Assembly: GCA_018402445.1 (NCBI GenBank)
Contig: JAGYIT010000017.1
Location: 310,001-374,000 of the forward strand
DNA: 64,000 nt
Reading direction: 5' to 3'
Source: Akkermansiaceae bacterium
GTDB lineage: Bacteria; Verrucomicrobiota; Verrucomicrobiia; Verrucomicrobiales; Akkermansiaceae
In this document: piece by piece, positions 52,358 to 62,468 of the stretch
Position numbering within the stretch: position 1 is the stretch's first letter
Layout of the letters: each line of letters begins with the position of its first letter
Program-made: the position numbers and the translations under genes
Notes under the pieces: model-generated
What the model saw: only the letters and a program-made list of their open reading frames with translations
Database searches by the model: none
What the model was told of the DNA's origin: nothing

Positions 52358-53110
52358 ATGAGCCTGAAAATCGACAACCTCCACGCCACACTAGAAAACG
52401 GCACCGAAATCCTCAAGGGTGTGAACCTTGAGATCCCCGCCGGCGAGATCCACGCCATCATGGGCCCGAACGGCTCCGGCAAATCAACTCTTTCCAAGGT
52501 CATCGCCGGCCACGAGAGCTACCTCCCGACCGCCGGAACCATCACCATGGACGGCAAGGACATTTCCGAAATGTCCATCGACGAGCGTTCGCGCGCCGGG
52601 ATTTTTCTCGCTTTCCAATACCCCAACGAAGTCCCCGGCGTTTCCAACGCGAACTTCATCCGCGCCGCCCTGCAGGCGCGCCTGCCGAAGGGCGAGGAGA
52701 TCGACGCGGTCGCCTATTACAAGCGCCTCTACGCCCAGATGGATTTGCTGGAGATCGACCGCAAGTTCACCGCCCGCGCCGTCAACGAGGGCTTCTCCGG
52801 CGGCGAGAAAAAGCGCAACGAGATCCTCCAGATGATCATGCTCGATCCGAAATACTGCATCCTCGACGAGACGGATTCCGGCCTCGACATCGACGCGCTC
52901 AAGATCGTCGCCAAGGGCGTCAACGCCATGCGTTCCGCCAACCGCGGCATGCTCCTCATCACCCACTACCAGCGCCTGCTCGATTACATCAAGCCCGACC
53001 ACGTCCACGTCATGGCCGAGGGCCGTATCGTGAAATCCGGCGGCCCCGAACTCGCCCTCGAACTCGAGGAAAACGGCTACGATTTCCTAAAAGAACCCGC
53101 TTTAGCATAA
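52358..53110 (+). CDS. sufC: Fe-S cluster assembly ATPase SufC
   Basis: ABC-type ATPase of the SufBCD scaffold; 250 aa. Walker A is [17 protein letters not shown], signature [14 protein letters not shown], Walker [17 protein letters not shown], and the switch segment [20 protein letters not shown] is specific for SufC. It is followed by sufB, hicBA and sufD. Confidence 0.98.
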   Translation: MSLKIDNLHATLENGTEILKGVNLEIPAGEIHAIMGPNGSGKSTLSKVIAGHESYLPTAGTITMDGKDISEMSIDERSRAGIFLAFQYPNEVPGVSNANFIRAALQARLPKGEEIDAVAYYKRLYAQMDLLEIDRKFTARAVNEGFSGGEKKRNEILQMIMLDPKYCILDETDSGLDIDALKIVAKGVNAMRSANRGMLLITHYQRLLDYIKPDHVHVMAEGRIVKSGGPELALELEENGYDFLKEPALA

Positions 53111-53205
53111 ACAATTAACCACAGAGACACAGAGAACACAGAGCCGTAGATGCAAGCTCTTCCTCTGTGACCTCCGTGCCTCTGTGGTAAAAATTCTTAA
53201 ATTCC
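53111..53205. repeat. Dispersed CACAGAG-type repeat between sufC and sufB
   Basis: ACCACAGAGACACAGAGAAC followed by ACAGAG, then in opposite sense CCTCTGTGACCTCCGTGCCT and CTGTGGTAAAAATT. The two halves can pair, forming a long imperfect hairpin inside the suf transcript. Confidence 0.8.
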
Positions 53206-53222
53206 CCAACCAGACTTACCCC

Positions 53223-54665
<1,443 letters not shown>

Positions 54666-54679
54666 TAGATACACAGGCA

Positions 54680-54868
54680 ATGAAAACCACCTTCACCTAC
54701 TGGAAAGAGGATGATTACTTCATCGGCCACCTTGATGAATATCCGGATTACGATACCCAGGGAGCCACCTTCTTAGAACTTCAAGAAAACCTCCTCGACC
54801 TCTACAAAGATCTGTCCTCGGATGCGATTCCCGGAGTCCGCCACCGCGCTGAACTCGAGATCGCATGA
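54680..54868 (+). CDS. hicB: HicB-family antitoxin inside the suf operon
   Basis: A 62-residue antitoxin: MKTTFTYWKEDDYFIGHLDE, then YPDYDTQGATFLELQENLLD and LYKDL, the short RNase-H-like HicB fold. It starts 14 bases after sufB and its stop overlaps the hicA start (ATGA), so it is read from the suf transcript. It is closely similar to the HicB at 62218-62415. Confidence 0.82.
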   Translation: MKTTFTYWKEDDYFIGHLDEYPDYDTQGATFLELQENLLDLYKDLSSDAIPGVRHRAELEIA

Positions 54869-55038
54869 AACGAACCGATCTTCTCCGCAAGCTGTCCGCC
54901 TTGGGTTGCGAACTGATCCGACATGGAGGTAATCACGACTGGTATCAAAATACAGCCACTAAAGTCTGCCAGCCTATTCCAAGACACCGCGAGATTAAGG
55001 AAAATCTAGCCAAATCCATTATCAAAAAGCTCTCCTGA
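54865..55038 (+). CDS. hicA: HicA-family toxin inside the suf operon
   Basis: A 57-residue mRNA interferase: MKRTDLLRKLSALGCELIRH followed by GGNHDWYQN and PIPRHREIKENLAKSIIKKL. The active-site His is the one in GGNHDWY (GSH in most members). The order is hicB before hicA, with a four-base overlap. sufD begins 9 bases later, so the pair is embedded between sufB and sufD. Confidence 0.85.
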   Translation: MKRTDLLRKLSALGCELIRHGGNHDWYQNTATKVCQPIPRHREIKENLAKSIIKKLS

Positions 55039-55047
55039 ATTTTTTTC

Positions 55048-56304
55048 ATGACCACCACGATCCCCGCCTGGTTCAACGCCCGCCAAGAGGCCGCCAAAGC
55101 CCGTTACGAATCCATCCCCGCCCCGAAGCGCAACGATATCCTCTGGCGCTTCTCGAACATCAAGCAGCTCGATTTCACCAACCTCTCCGGCGAGGCGACA
55201 CACGCTGGCCACGCCGAGATCATCGCCCGCTCCACCGGCCTCGCAAAGCCCGCCGCCAAGTTCGTATTCCTCAACGACGAGGTCATCCACTCCGAGTCCT
55301 CGCTCCCGGAAAACGCGATCTGCCTGCCGCTTGCCGTTGCGCTCGTTTCCCATCCCGATCTTGTGGAGAAGCATTTCATGCAGCAGGAAACCCGCCTTGG
55401 CTCCGCGAAATTCGCCGCCCTGCACGAAGCCTCCGTGAAAAATGGGCTCTTCATTCATGTCCCGGACAACACCGAAGCCGAGGGCACCATCGAGATCCAC
55501 CACTGGATCTCCGGCCAGAGCACCGTTTTCCCGCACACGCTCATCGTCACGGGGAAATCCTCGGCCGTCCGCGTCGTGGAAATGTTCCGCTCCGCCGACG
55601 AAACAACGCCCGGTCTCGCCATCGCGTTCAACGACCTATGCGCCGGCCCGAACTCGAGGCTCGATTACATCGCGATCCAAGATCTCAACGAGACCACCCG
55701 CCTCATTTCCGTCAACGAAACCTCCACCGCCCGCGATGCCAGAGCCAAGGCCTTCATCCTCAACACCGGCGCGTCATGGGCGCGCAACGAATCCCTGTCC
55801 CGCCTCGACGGCGCGGGTTCTCGCTCCGACATGCTGTCCGTCTCCATCCCGCACCTCGAGCAGGAATACGACCAGCGCACCTTCCAGCACCACGTTTCCG
55901 AAGGAGCCTACTCGGATCTGCTCTACAAGAACATCCTCTACGGCCACTCCAAAACCGTCTTCTCCGGCCTTATTTCCGTGGATGAGGGCGCGCACCATAC
56001 CGACGCCTACCAGACCTGCCGCAACCTCCTGATGACCGACGATTGCGAGGCAAACTCCATGCCTGGCCTTGAGATCAACGCCGACCAGGTGAAATGCTCC
56101 CACGGCTCCACCTCCTCCCAGATCGCCGATGAAGAAATTTTCTACCTCCAGGCCCGCGGCATCGATCCCGTCCAGGCCCGCCAGCTCATCGCCCGCGGCT
56201 TCTCCGTCGAGGCCGTCGAGCGCATCGGCGACGCGGACACCGAAGCTCTCGTCCTCGCCTTCATCGACGCGAAGTTCGCGCGGATTGGCGGTGGAGAGGC
56301 TTGA
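55048..56304 (+). CDS. sufD: Fe-S cluster assembly protein SufD
   Basis: SufB paralogue that completes the SufBC2D scaffold; 418 aa. Marks: RNDILWRFSNIKQLDFTNLS at the N-terminus, RSDMLSVSIPHLEQEYDQRT, and GHSKTVFSGLISVDEGAHHT, YQTCRNLLMTDDCEANSMPG, LEINADQVKCSHGSTSSQIA in the beta-helix core. The end RQLIARGFSVEAVERIGDAD is typical. It has a weak ribosome binding site after hicA. Confidence 0.96.
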   Translation: MTTTIPAWFNARQEAAKARYESIPAPKRNDILWRFSNIKQLDFTNLSGEATHAGHAEIIARSTGLAKPAAKFVFLNDEVIHSESSLPENAICLPLAVALVSHPDLVEKHFMQQETRLGSAKFAALHEASVKNGLFIHVPDNTEAEGTIEIHHWISGQSTVFPHTLIVTGKSSAVRVVEMFRSADETTPGLAIAFNDLCAGPNSRLDYIAIQDLNETTRLISVNETSTARDARAKAFILNTGASWARNESLSRLDGAGSRSDMLSVSIPHLEQEYDQRTFQHHVSEGAYSDLLYKNILYGHSKTVFSGLISVDEGAHHTDAYQTCRNLLMTDDCEANSMPGLEINADQVKCSHGSTSSQIADEEIFYLQARGIDPVQARQLIARGFSVEAVERIGDADTEALVLAFIDAKFARIGGGEA

Positions 56305-56360
56305 ACGATAAGACACTCTCCGCTGGACGTTCCGCTCCTATTGTCCGAACGTCTCCGCTC

Positions 56361-57113
56361 ATGCGCGTTTTACGTATCCTTGCCGGAAAGGAACTCAGCA
56401 CTTACTTCCTCAGCCCCTTCGGCTGGGTGGTTCTGGCGTTTGTCGCGCTGATGCAGGGGCTTTCCCTGTCCTCGGCGATGAAGGGTTTCCGCGACACGCC
56501 GGTGAAGGACAGCCTGGTTTACGTCACCTTCCACACGCCGCTGTTCTGGTTCTATTTTCTGTTCATCTTCCCGCTGATCACGATGCGGCTCTTCGCGGAT
56601 GAGGAAAGGACGGGCACGCTCGAAACGCTTCTCACCGCCCCGGTGCGGACGTGGCAGGTCGTCCTCTCGAAATACATCGCCGCGATGGTGTTCTACAGCC
56701 TGCTGTGGATCCCGGCTTACCTCCAGTTCAAGGCCTTCTCCTTGTTCACCGACATCCCGCCCGCCTACTCGGAGGGCGCGTTGCTCGGCAGCTTCGTGAT
56801 CGTGTTCCTGATGGGCGCCGCCTTCACCGCGATCGGTTGCCTCGCCTCCGCGCTCACTTCCAGCCAGATCATCGCGGGCATCGTCACCATCACGATCTTG
56901 GTGATCCATTACTTCCTAGGCTTCGTCACCGTGATCTGGGGCGAGTCCTTCGCGGGCGCGGGCTTTTTCCACTACATCTCCTCCCAGCGGCACCTCCACT
57001 ACTTCGCCAACGGCCTCCTCGATTCCCGTGCCGCCGTCTATTACCTCTCGCTCGCCGCCTTCTTTCTTTTCCTCACCCACCAGGTCATCGACCTCCGCCG
57101 CTGGCGCCCGTGA
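56361..57113 (+). CDS. ABC-2 type permease (GldF-like)
   Basis: A 250-residue inner-membrane permease with six predicted helices: FLSPFGWVVLAFVALMQGLS, WFYFLFIFPLITMRLFADEE, GSFVIVFLMGAAFTAIGCLA, IIAGIVTITILVIHYFLGFV. The motif FADEERTGTLETLLTAPV is characteristic of the GldF/ABC-2 group. The ATPase gene expected beside it is not present. ATG 56361 is chosen; a TTG at 56301 overlapping the sufD stop is less likely. The following GldG-like and DUF4340 genes complete a known three-gene neighbourhood. Confidence 0.88.
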   Translation: MRVLRILAGKELSTYFLSPFGWVVLAFVALMQGLSLSSAMKGFRDTPVKDSLVYVTFHTPLFWFYFLFIFPLITMRLFADEERTGTLETLLTAPVRTWQVVLSKYIAAMVFYSLLWIPAYLQFKAFSLFTDIPPAYSEGALLGSFVIVFLMGAAFTAIGCLASALTSSQIIAGIVTITILVIHYFLGFVTVIWGESFAGAGFFHYISSQRHLHYFANGLLDSRAAVYYLSLAAFFLFLTHQVIDLRRWRP

Positions 57114-57265
57114 AAGACACAAGACTTGAAGACACAAGACACAAGAAAAGAGATTGGGAAATTTGAAATTTGATAAACACGTGAATCTCTCCCCAACATC
57201 CAATATCCAATATCCTCTTCCTTTGCGTCCCTCCGCGACCTCTGCGCCTCCGCGGTGAAAATATC
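57114..57265. repeat. Dispersed word repeats upstream of the GldG-like gene
   Basis: ACACAAGACTTGAAGACACA, then GACACAAGAAAAG, AAATTTGAAATTTGA, CATCCAATATCCAATATCC, and GCGTCCCTCCGCGACCTCTG with CGCCTCCGCGGTGAAAATAT. The last block is nearly the same as at 52294-52345. Confidence 0.75.
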
Positions 57266-57272
57266 CCTTCCG

Positions 57273-58826
57273 ATGTCCGCCCCGAATTCCAAACGCCCTT
57301 CCCGCCCGAACCGATTCGGCATCGGTTTCCTATCCATCACGCAGATCGGCCTGCTCCTCGCCGCCGTTATCTTCGCGAACTATCTTTCCTCGGGTAACCA
57401 TGTCCGCGCCGATCTCTCGCGCGGCGCGGATTATTCCCTTTCCACATCGTCCCTGAACTACCTCGGCGGCGAGACCATCGTCACCCGGGAGCGCCCGGTA
57501 AAATGGGTCATGGCTTTCCGCCGCTCATCGCCGTTTTACGAGCGTGTCCGCGCCCTCGCCGAGGAATACGCCCGCAAATCCGGCGGGAAGATCGAACTGG
57601 AGATCATCGATCCCATCCGCTCCCCCGACCGCACCTCGCAGTTCGCCGCGGAATACAACCTCACCCTCGTCCGCGACCTGATCGTGATCGACGCCCGCCC
57701 GGACGCAACCGTTCCCATCGTGACAGAAGCCGACGCTGGCGGCTCCGTCCTCAATCCGCACATCACCCTCGCGCTCGCCGAGGAAATGCTGACCTATGCG
57801 ATGGACTCGAAAGGCCAGCGCCGTCCGGACGCCTTCCGAGCCGAGGATCTCCTAACGGCCCGGCTCATCGAGGCGATCGAGGGCAAGCCCCGCACCTTCC
57901 TTTTCCTGGCGGACAAGTCCCGCGTCGATGCCGAGGGCGAAAACTCCCCCTGGAACAACCTCGCGACCACCCTTCGCTACCGCAACATCCGCCTCGCGCC
58001 TGCGAACATCTCCGGCCTCACCGCCATTCCGGAGGGGGTGGAAGGCGTTGCCATCATCGCCCCGAAGTACGATTTTACCGAGGAGGAGATCGCCGCGCTT
58101 GAGGCATACTGGAACACCCCGCGCGCCGCTTTCCTCATCCTCCTTGAGGCCGGCCAATGCCCTCCCGGCCTCCGCACTTTCCTCCGCGCGAAGGGTGTCA
58201 CTCCGCGCCGCGACCGCATCATCACGAAAAGCGAGAACCGCATCATCACCACAGCGCGCGGGAATTTCTCCGGCGGCATTCCTTTCCTAGAAGATCTGGC
58301 CGGCCAATCCGCCGTATTCGAGGGCGCTTCCTCATCGCTTGAGGTTCGCGAGAACGCCGAAGACCTCTCCGTGAAAAAAATCGCCCCGATGCCGCTCATC
58401 CGCATCGCGGAGGGTTTCTGGGGCGAGGCGGATTTCGGGAAAAGCACTGCCGAGGACAAGGTCGGCGAGACCTTTGATCCCATCCGCGACACAGCCCCGC
58501 CGCTCCACCTCGCCGCCTCCGTCACCCGGGGGGCGGCCAACGACGACCGCTTCGCCGCCGAGACCTCCCGCATGATCGTCATCGCCAACACCGATTTCCT
58601 GAGCCCCGACCGCCAGCGCGCCGAGAATATCGACTTCCTTGCCTCCGCCGCGAACTGGCTCGTCCGCCGCGAATCCCTCGCTGGCCTCAGCCCGCGCCCG
58701 CTCGGCATCTACATGCTGCCGCTGCTCGACGCCCAGGTCTCCTTCATCAACCGCCTCAACCTCGTATTCATGCCCCTCGCCTTCCTCATCCTCGGTGGCA
58801 TCGTCTTCTCATCCCGCCGCAGCTAA
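57273..58826 (+). CDS. GldG-family ABC auxiliary protein
   Basis: A 517-residue protein with one membrane helix near each end (FLSITQIGLLLAAVIFANYL and NLVFMPLAFLILGGIVFSSR) and a large periplasmic domain between. The blocks RADLSRGADYSLSTSSLNYL, YARKSGGKIELEIIDPIRSP and LTARLIEAIEGKPRTFLFLA match GldG/intraflagellar-type ABC auxiliary proteins. ATG 57273 is chosen; the GTG at 57255 is part of the dispersed repeat. It works, by family analogy, with the upstream permease. Confidence 0.85.
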   Translation: MSAPNSKRPSRPNRFGIGFLSITQIGLLLAAVIFANYLSSGNHVRADLSRGADYSLSTSSLNYLGGETIVTRERPVKWVMAFRRSSPFYERVRALAEEYARKSGGKIELEIIDPIRSPDRTSQFAAEYNLTLVRDLIVIDARPDATVPIVTEADAGGSVLNPHITLALAEEMLTYAMDSKGQRRPDAFRAEDLLTARLIEAIEGKPRTFLFLADKSRVDAEGENSPWNNLATTLRYRNIRLAPANISGLTAIPEGVEGVAIIAPKYDFTEEEIAALEAYWNTPRAAFLILLEAGQCPPGLRTFLRAKGVTPRRDRIITKSENRIITTARGNFSGGIPFLEDLAGQSAVFEGASSSLEVRENAEDLSVKKIAPMPLIRIAEGFWGEADFGKSTAEDKVGETFDPIRDTAPPLHLAASVTRGAANDDRFAAETSRMIVIANTDFLSPDRQRAENIDFLASAANWLVRRESLAGLSPRPLGIYMLPLLDAQVSFINRLNLVFMPLAFLILGGIVFSSRRS

Positions 58827-58926
58827 CCTCCAACCTCCAACCTCCAAATCTCAACCTTCAAAAAGACCCCCGTGTCTCGCGCCATCGCTCTTCCTTGAAA
58901 TTTGAAATTTGAAATTTGAGATTTTG
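58826..58926. repeat. Word repeat that provides the DUF4340 start codon
   Basis: AACCTCCAACCTCCAACCTC repeats, then TTGAAATTTGAAATTTGAAA and TTTGAGATTTTG. The coding start of the next gene (TTG 58909 or TTG 58924) lies within it. Confidence 0.75.
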
Positions 58927-60804
58927 CGCTCGCTCGCCTTCACCACCGTTCTCGCCACCGCCACCGCCGTCCTTGGCGTCCTGGCCTTCTGGCAGATGCG
59001 TGAAGGCAGCCTCGACCGCCTGCTGGGCGCCCCGCCCGTCGCGGTGGGTGGGAAAATCTATCCCGATTTCCAGCCGGAGGGCGTCGCGCGGATCAGCCTC
59101 CGCTCCGGGGAAATCGAGGCCGTTTTCGTGAACACCCCGCGTGGCTGGCACGCCACCTCTCCATGGGAAGACCGTATGGATCCGCGCGCCGCGCTTGCCA
59201 TTCTCACTTTCGCGAACACCACCACAGCCGTCGATCTCGTCCCCCGCGACAAGCTCGACCCCACAGCAGCCGGCCTCAACGGCGGCAACACCGAGATGAA
59301 TTTCGCCGACCCGAGAGGGGAAAGCATGGCGCGGATCCGCCTTGGCCGCCGTACCCCATGGCTCGATCTGATCGACGGCGACCCTCCGCAGGCCATCCCC
59401 ACCACCTACCTGCTCCCGTTGGAGCGAGGCAGGAAATCCCATGTCTATGCCGCCACCGGGGATCTCTCGCCGCTCTTCAAGGACGGCTTCCGCCACCTCC
59501 GCGATCACCGCCCGTTCTACTTCAATCCCATCGCCCTCGGGAAAATTCGCATCCGCACTGCGGAGGGAGAACTGACCCTTGGTCGCGCCAATCCCACCGC
59601 GCCATGGCGCATCACCAAACCGCTCGATCTCTCCACCGATCCCACCGCGGTGAAAACCCTGCTCGAAGGTCTTTTCGAACTTACGGCCACCAAGCTCGCC
59701 GACCGCGCGGACGTGACCCTGCCCTCCCAGTCCGACTCCTTCCTCAACAGCCAGATCGCTCTCACACCCTTCGGCGAGGAAACAGAAACCGTCCTCGACA
59801 TCCTGCCCGCCGAAACGCCCCAAGCCCGCGAGACCCTCGCCACCGTCAGCGACCGGCCGGCCGCCGTTTTCACCCTGCCGCTCAAGTCCGAGCCGGAGAT
59901 CGTATCCATCCCCGACCTACCCCTCACCGTCAACGACCTCCGCGATCCCACCCTCACCAACCTCAACATCGCCTCCATCCGCGGCATCGCCATTGAGACC
60001 GCTACCACTCCGACCATCCTCGTTTCCCGCCAGCCCCCCATGCCATGGACGGCCACGATAGGCGGAAACGAGCAGCCCGCCAACGAGCAGCGGCTCTTCG
60101 ATCTCCTTAAAGCAGTGACGGAGACCCGTGCCCTCTCTTTCGAGACCGACGCCGCACCCGAAGATCTCTCGCCATGGGGTCTGCATCGCCCCATCCTAAC
60201 CCTCACATTCCTTGCGGAAAACAACCAGGCGCTCGCCATCTCCTTCGGCATCGACCAGCGCGGCGGCCTTTTCGCCAAGCGCAAGACCAGCCCCACGGTT
60301 ATGCGCATCGAGAATTCCTTTCTCGAAAAAATCGCCGTGAAACCCCAGGACTGGCGGCACTCTCGCCTCTGGTCTCTTTCGAAGGTCGATCTCACCTCGC
60401 TCGTCCGGACGGAGGAAGGCTCGCCGCCGCTTGAGCTTTCCTACAACGATCTCGCCGAGACATGGAAAGCCCGCCGAAACGGCGACGATGTCACTGCCGA
60501 TCTCGATCCCGCCCGTGCCAACTTCGTCCTCGCGGCGCTGGAGAACCTCCAAGTCACACGCTGGCTGGCTCCCGCCGACGAGTCCGCCGCCGCCGCACTC
60601 GCGAAGCCCTTCCTCACCTTCAGCCTAACCGAGAATACCGTCGATGACTTCGGCGATCACGTCGGCGAGAAACAGGAAATCATCACCCTCGCCGCCGATC
60701 CTTCTACCACTCTGATCTACGGGAAAATCTCATCCGATCCCTCGCCTTTCATACTCGATCCAGAATCGTTCCTGAAACTAGGCATCCCCTTGCTCGACGA
60801 ATGA
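58909..60804 (+). CDS. DUF4340 domain-containing protein
   Basis: A 631-residue protein anchored by one N-terminal helix (LAFTTVLATATAVLGVLAFW). DUF4340 repeats are seen around DFQPEGVARISLRSGEIEAV, YYFNPIALGKIRIRTAEGEL-like PFYFNPIALGKIRIRTAEGE and APWRITKPLDLSTDPTAVKT. No ATG lies near the beginning; TTG 58909 (LKFEILRSL) or TTG 58924 (LRSLAF), both in the repeat, are the only plausible starts. DUF4340 proteins regularly follow GldF/GldG-type genes and form a periplasmic partner of that transporter. Confidence 0.85.
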   Translation: MKFEILRSLAFTTVLATATAVLGVLAFWQMREGSLDRLLGAPPVAVGGKIYPDFQPEGVARISLRSGEIEAVFVNTPRGWHATSPWEDRMDPRAALAILTFANTTTAVDLVPRDKLDPTAAGLNGGNTEMNFADPRGESMARIRLGRRTPWLDLIDGDPPQAIPTTYLLPLERGRKSHVYAATGDLSPLFKDGFRHLRDHRPFYFNPIALGKIRIRTAEGELTLGRANPTAPWRITKPLDLSTDPTAVKTLLEGLFELTATKLADRADVTLPSQSDSFLNSQIALTPFGEETETVLDILPAETPQARETLATVSDRPAAVFTLPLKSEPEIVSIPDLPLTVNDLRDPTLTNLNIASIRGIAIETATTPTILVSRQPPMPWTATIGGNEQPANEQRLFDLLKAVTETRALSFETDAAPEDLSPWGLHRPILTLTFLAENNQALAISFGIDQRGGLFAKRKTSPTVMRIENSFLEKIAVKPQDWRHSRLWSLSKVDLTSLVRTEEGSPPLELSYNDLAETWKARRNGDDVTADLDPARANFVLAALENLQVTRWLAPADESAAAALAKPFLTFSLTENTVDDFGDHVGEKQEIITLAADPSTTLIYGKISSDPSPFILDPESFLKLGIPLLDE

Positions 60805-60824
60805 GTCGATTCGCTTCCCACTCA

Positions 60825-60860
60825 CAAACATTCGTGTGATTCCTGAAATTCGTGGTTTCC
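60825..60860. repeat. Dispersed intergenic word repeat (ATTCGTG type)
   Basis: ATTCGTGTGATTCCTGAAAT then TCGTGGTTTCC between the converging DUF4340 and hemW genes; related to the sequence at 17615-17645. Confidence 0.6.
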
Positions 60861-60870
60861 ATTTCGCGGA

Positions 60871-61962
60871 TCAGATCAGCTCCGCAGCGATGGGATCGAC
60901 AAGAGGCCGTCCGAGCTGGGTGAGGCGTAGGCGTTCTTCTTCGAGATGGACGAGGTTCTCGGAGGCGAGGTTTTTCGCTTTCCCAAGCGCCTCCCCATCT
61001 AACAGTTCGAGCGGAATCCCCCGTGACGTGCGCAGTCCGAGGGCGATGAGTTCGATGCGGCGCTGGGCGGGCGTGAGGGTTTCCGTTTCGTGGATCGCGT
61101 TTCCGATCGAGTTCATCTGCCGGATGTAAGCGGCGGTGTCCGGCACGTTTTTTTCCCGGATACCATGGATCGTGGAAACGGCGGAGGGGCCGAGACCGAG
61201 GTAATCCGCGCCTTCCCAATAACCCTGGTTATGGCGCGAGTGGTGGCCGGGTCGGGCGTAGTTCGAGGTCTCGTAATGGTCGAAACCGGCGGTGGTGAGG
61301 ATTTCCTCCGCGAGGTGATAGTGGTCGGCGTCGTGATCCTCATTTTCGGCATAGGTGCCGTTTTTCAGGGATTCGAAAAATGCGGTATCCTCTTCGTAGG
61401 TGAGGTTGTAGGCGGAGATGTGGTCGGGCTTGAGTGAGACGGCGTGGCGCAGCGTGCTTTCCCAATCCGCCAGCGACTGGCCGGGGATGGAGAACATGAG
61501 GTCGATGTTCACCGAAGGGATTCCGGCGGCGCGCAGGATGGCGACGGATTCGCTGGCCTCCTCCGGCGAGTGCTCACGGCCCAGCGTGTCCAAAACATGC
61601 GGCGAAAACGACTGGATGCCGAGCGAGACGCGGGTCACGCCGAGAGATGTGAAGAGGCTGGCTTTCTCCAGATCGAAGGTGGCGGGGTTTGCCTCAAGGG
61701 TGACCTCGGAGAGCGTCGTGAAATCGATGAGCGAGTGCAGGTGCCCGAAAAGGCGGCTGAGGTGCGTGGCGGAAAGCATCGAGGGTGTGCCGCCGCCTAG
61801 GTAGAGGGTTCCGGGTTTCCCGGAAGAAGGAACGCGGCGCGAGGCCTCGACGTTGAGCGCATCGATGAATCCGCCGATGGGCGTGCCGCCGGGCGTGTGC
61901 TTGTAGAACGAGCAGTAGGGGCAGACGCGGTGACAGAAAGGGATGTGGAGGTAGAGGAGCAA
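60871..61962 (-). CDS. hemW: Radical SAM protein HemW (heme chaperone, formerly coproporphyrinogen oxidase-like)
   Basis: A 363-residue radical SAM protein thought to deliver heme to membrane proteins. The iron-sulfur motif is HIPFCHRVCPYCSFYKHTPG (C-x3-C-x2-C). Further marks: LYLGGGTPSMLSATHLSRLF, VTLEANPATFD, RVSLGIQSFSPHVLDTLGRE, NIDLMFSIPGQSLADWESTL and HNQGYWEGADYLGLGPSAVS. The start is TTG 61962 (LLYLHIPFC); it is directly preceded by the word repeat GAAATTTGAATTTTG, of which the TTG is the end. Confidence 0.95.
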   Translation of the reverse strand: MLLYLHIPFCHRVCPYCSFYKHTPGGTPIGGFIDALNVEASRRVPSSGKPGTLYLGGGTPSMLSATHLSRLFGHLHSLIDFTTLSEVTLEANPATFDLEKASLFTSLGVTRVSLGIQSFSPHVLDTLGREHSPEEASESVAILRAAGIPSVNIDLMFSIPGQSLADWESTLRHAVSLKPDHISAYNLTYEEDTAFFESLKNGTYAENEDHDADHYHLAEEILTTAGFDHYETSNYARPGHHSRHNQGYWEGADYLGLGPSAVSTIHGIREKNVPDTAAYIRQMNSIGNAIHETETLTPAQRRIELIALGLRTSRGIPLELLDGEALGKAKNLASENLVHLEEERLRLTQLGRPLVDPIAAELI

Positions 61963-61985
61963 AATTCAAATTTCAAAACTCAAGG
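61960..61985. repeat. Word repeat at the hemW start
   Basis: On the coding strand GAGTTTTGAAATTTGAATTT then TG. It shares GAAATTTGA-n-TTTTG with the DUF4340 start region and the GAAATTTGAAT core with the lptB start region. Confidence 0.65.
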
Positions 61986-62038
61986 AGGAGGGCTGGCGCG
62001 CGGTTTAACCTCGAATCTAACAACAAAGGAATCTTCGT

Positions 62039-62221
62039 CTAGTTTGCCTCGGTCAGGCTTCTGAGGATTTTCTTGGCGAGGATTTCGTTGATCTCGCGGT
62101 GTCTGGGGACGGGTTCGGAACGTCCGGTGACGGGGTTGTGATAAATGTCATGGCGACCTCCATGCCGTAGCAGCTCGCAGCCGCCGATTTCCAGCCGCTT
62201 CACCAGATCGCGACGCTTCAT
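62039..62221 (-). CDS. hicA: HicA-family toxin
   Basis: A 60-residue mRNA interferase: MKRRDLVKRLEIGGCELLRH then GGRHDIYHNPVTG and PVPRHREINEILAKKILRSL. The active-site His is in GGRHDIY. It overlaps the hicB stop by four bases. It is a close relative of the HicA in the suf operon. Confidence 0.87.
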   Translation of the reverse strand: MKRRDLVKRLEIGGCELLRHGGRHDIYHNPVTGRSEPVPRHREINEILAKKILRSLTEAN

Positions 62222-62415
62222 GCGGTTTCCACTTCAAGTTCGGCCACCTGCCGGATTCCGGGGATCGTTTTGTCCGCAAACATTCCGTAGAGATCCGCGA
62301 GATTTTCCCTCAGTTCGGTAAGGCTTTCACCCTGCGTCCAATGATCGGGGTAATCGTTGAGGTAGCCGAGATACATGCCGTCCTTTTCGATCCAATGCGT
62401 GATACCTACTTTCAT
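62218..62415 (-). CDS. hicB: HicB-family antitoxin
   Basis: A 65-residue antitoxin: MKVGITHWIEKDGMYLGYLN, then YPDHWTQGESLTELRENLAD and LYGMFADKTIPGIRQVAELE. The start ATG 62415 fits the family; an upstream start at 62472 is unlikely. hicB precedes hicA with ATGA overlap. Confidence 0.85.
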   Translation of the reverse strand: MKVGITHWIEKDGMYLGYLNDYPDHWTQGESLTELRENLADLYGMFADKTIPGIRQVAELEVETA

Positions 62416-62468
62416 GGCTTTACGGATAGCATCGGCGGCATGGGGTGTCGATAGCGCTTGTGAATGGC

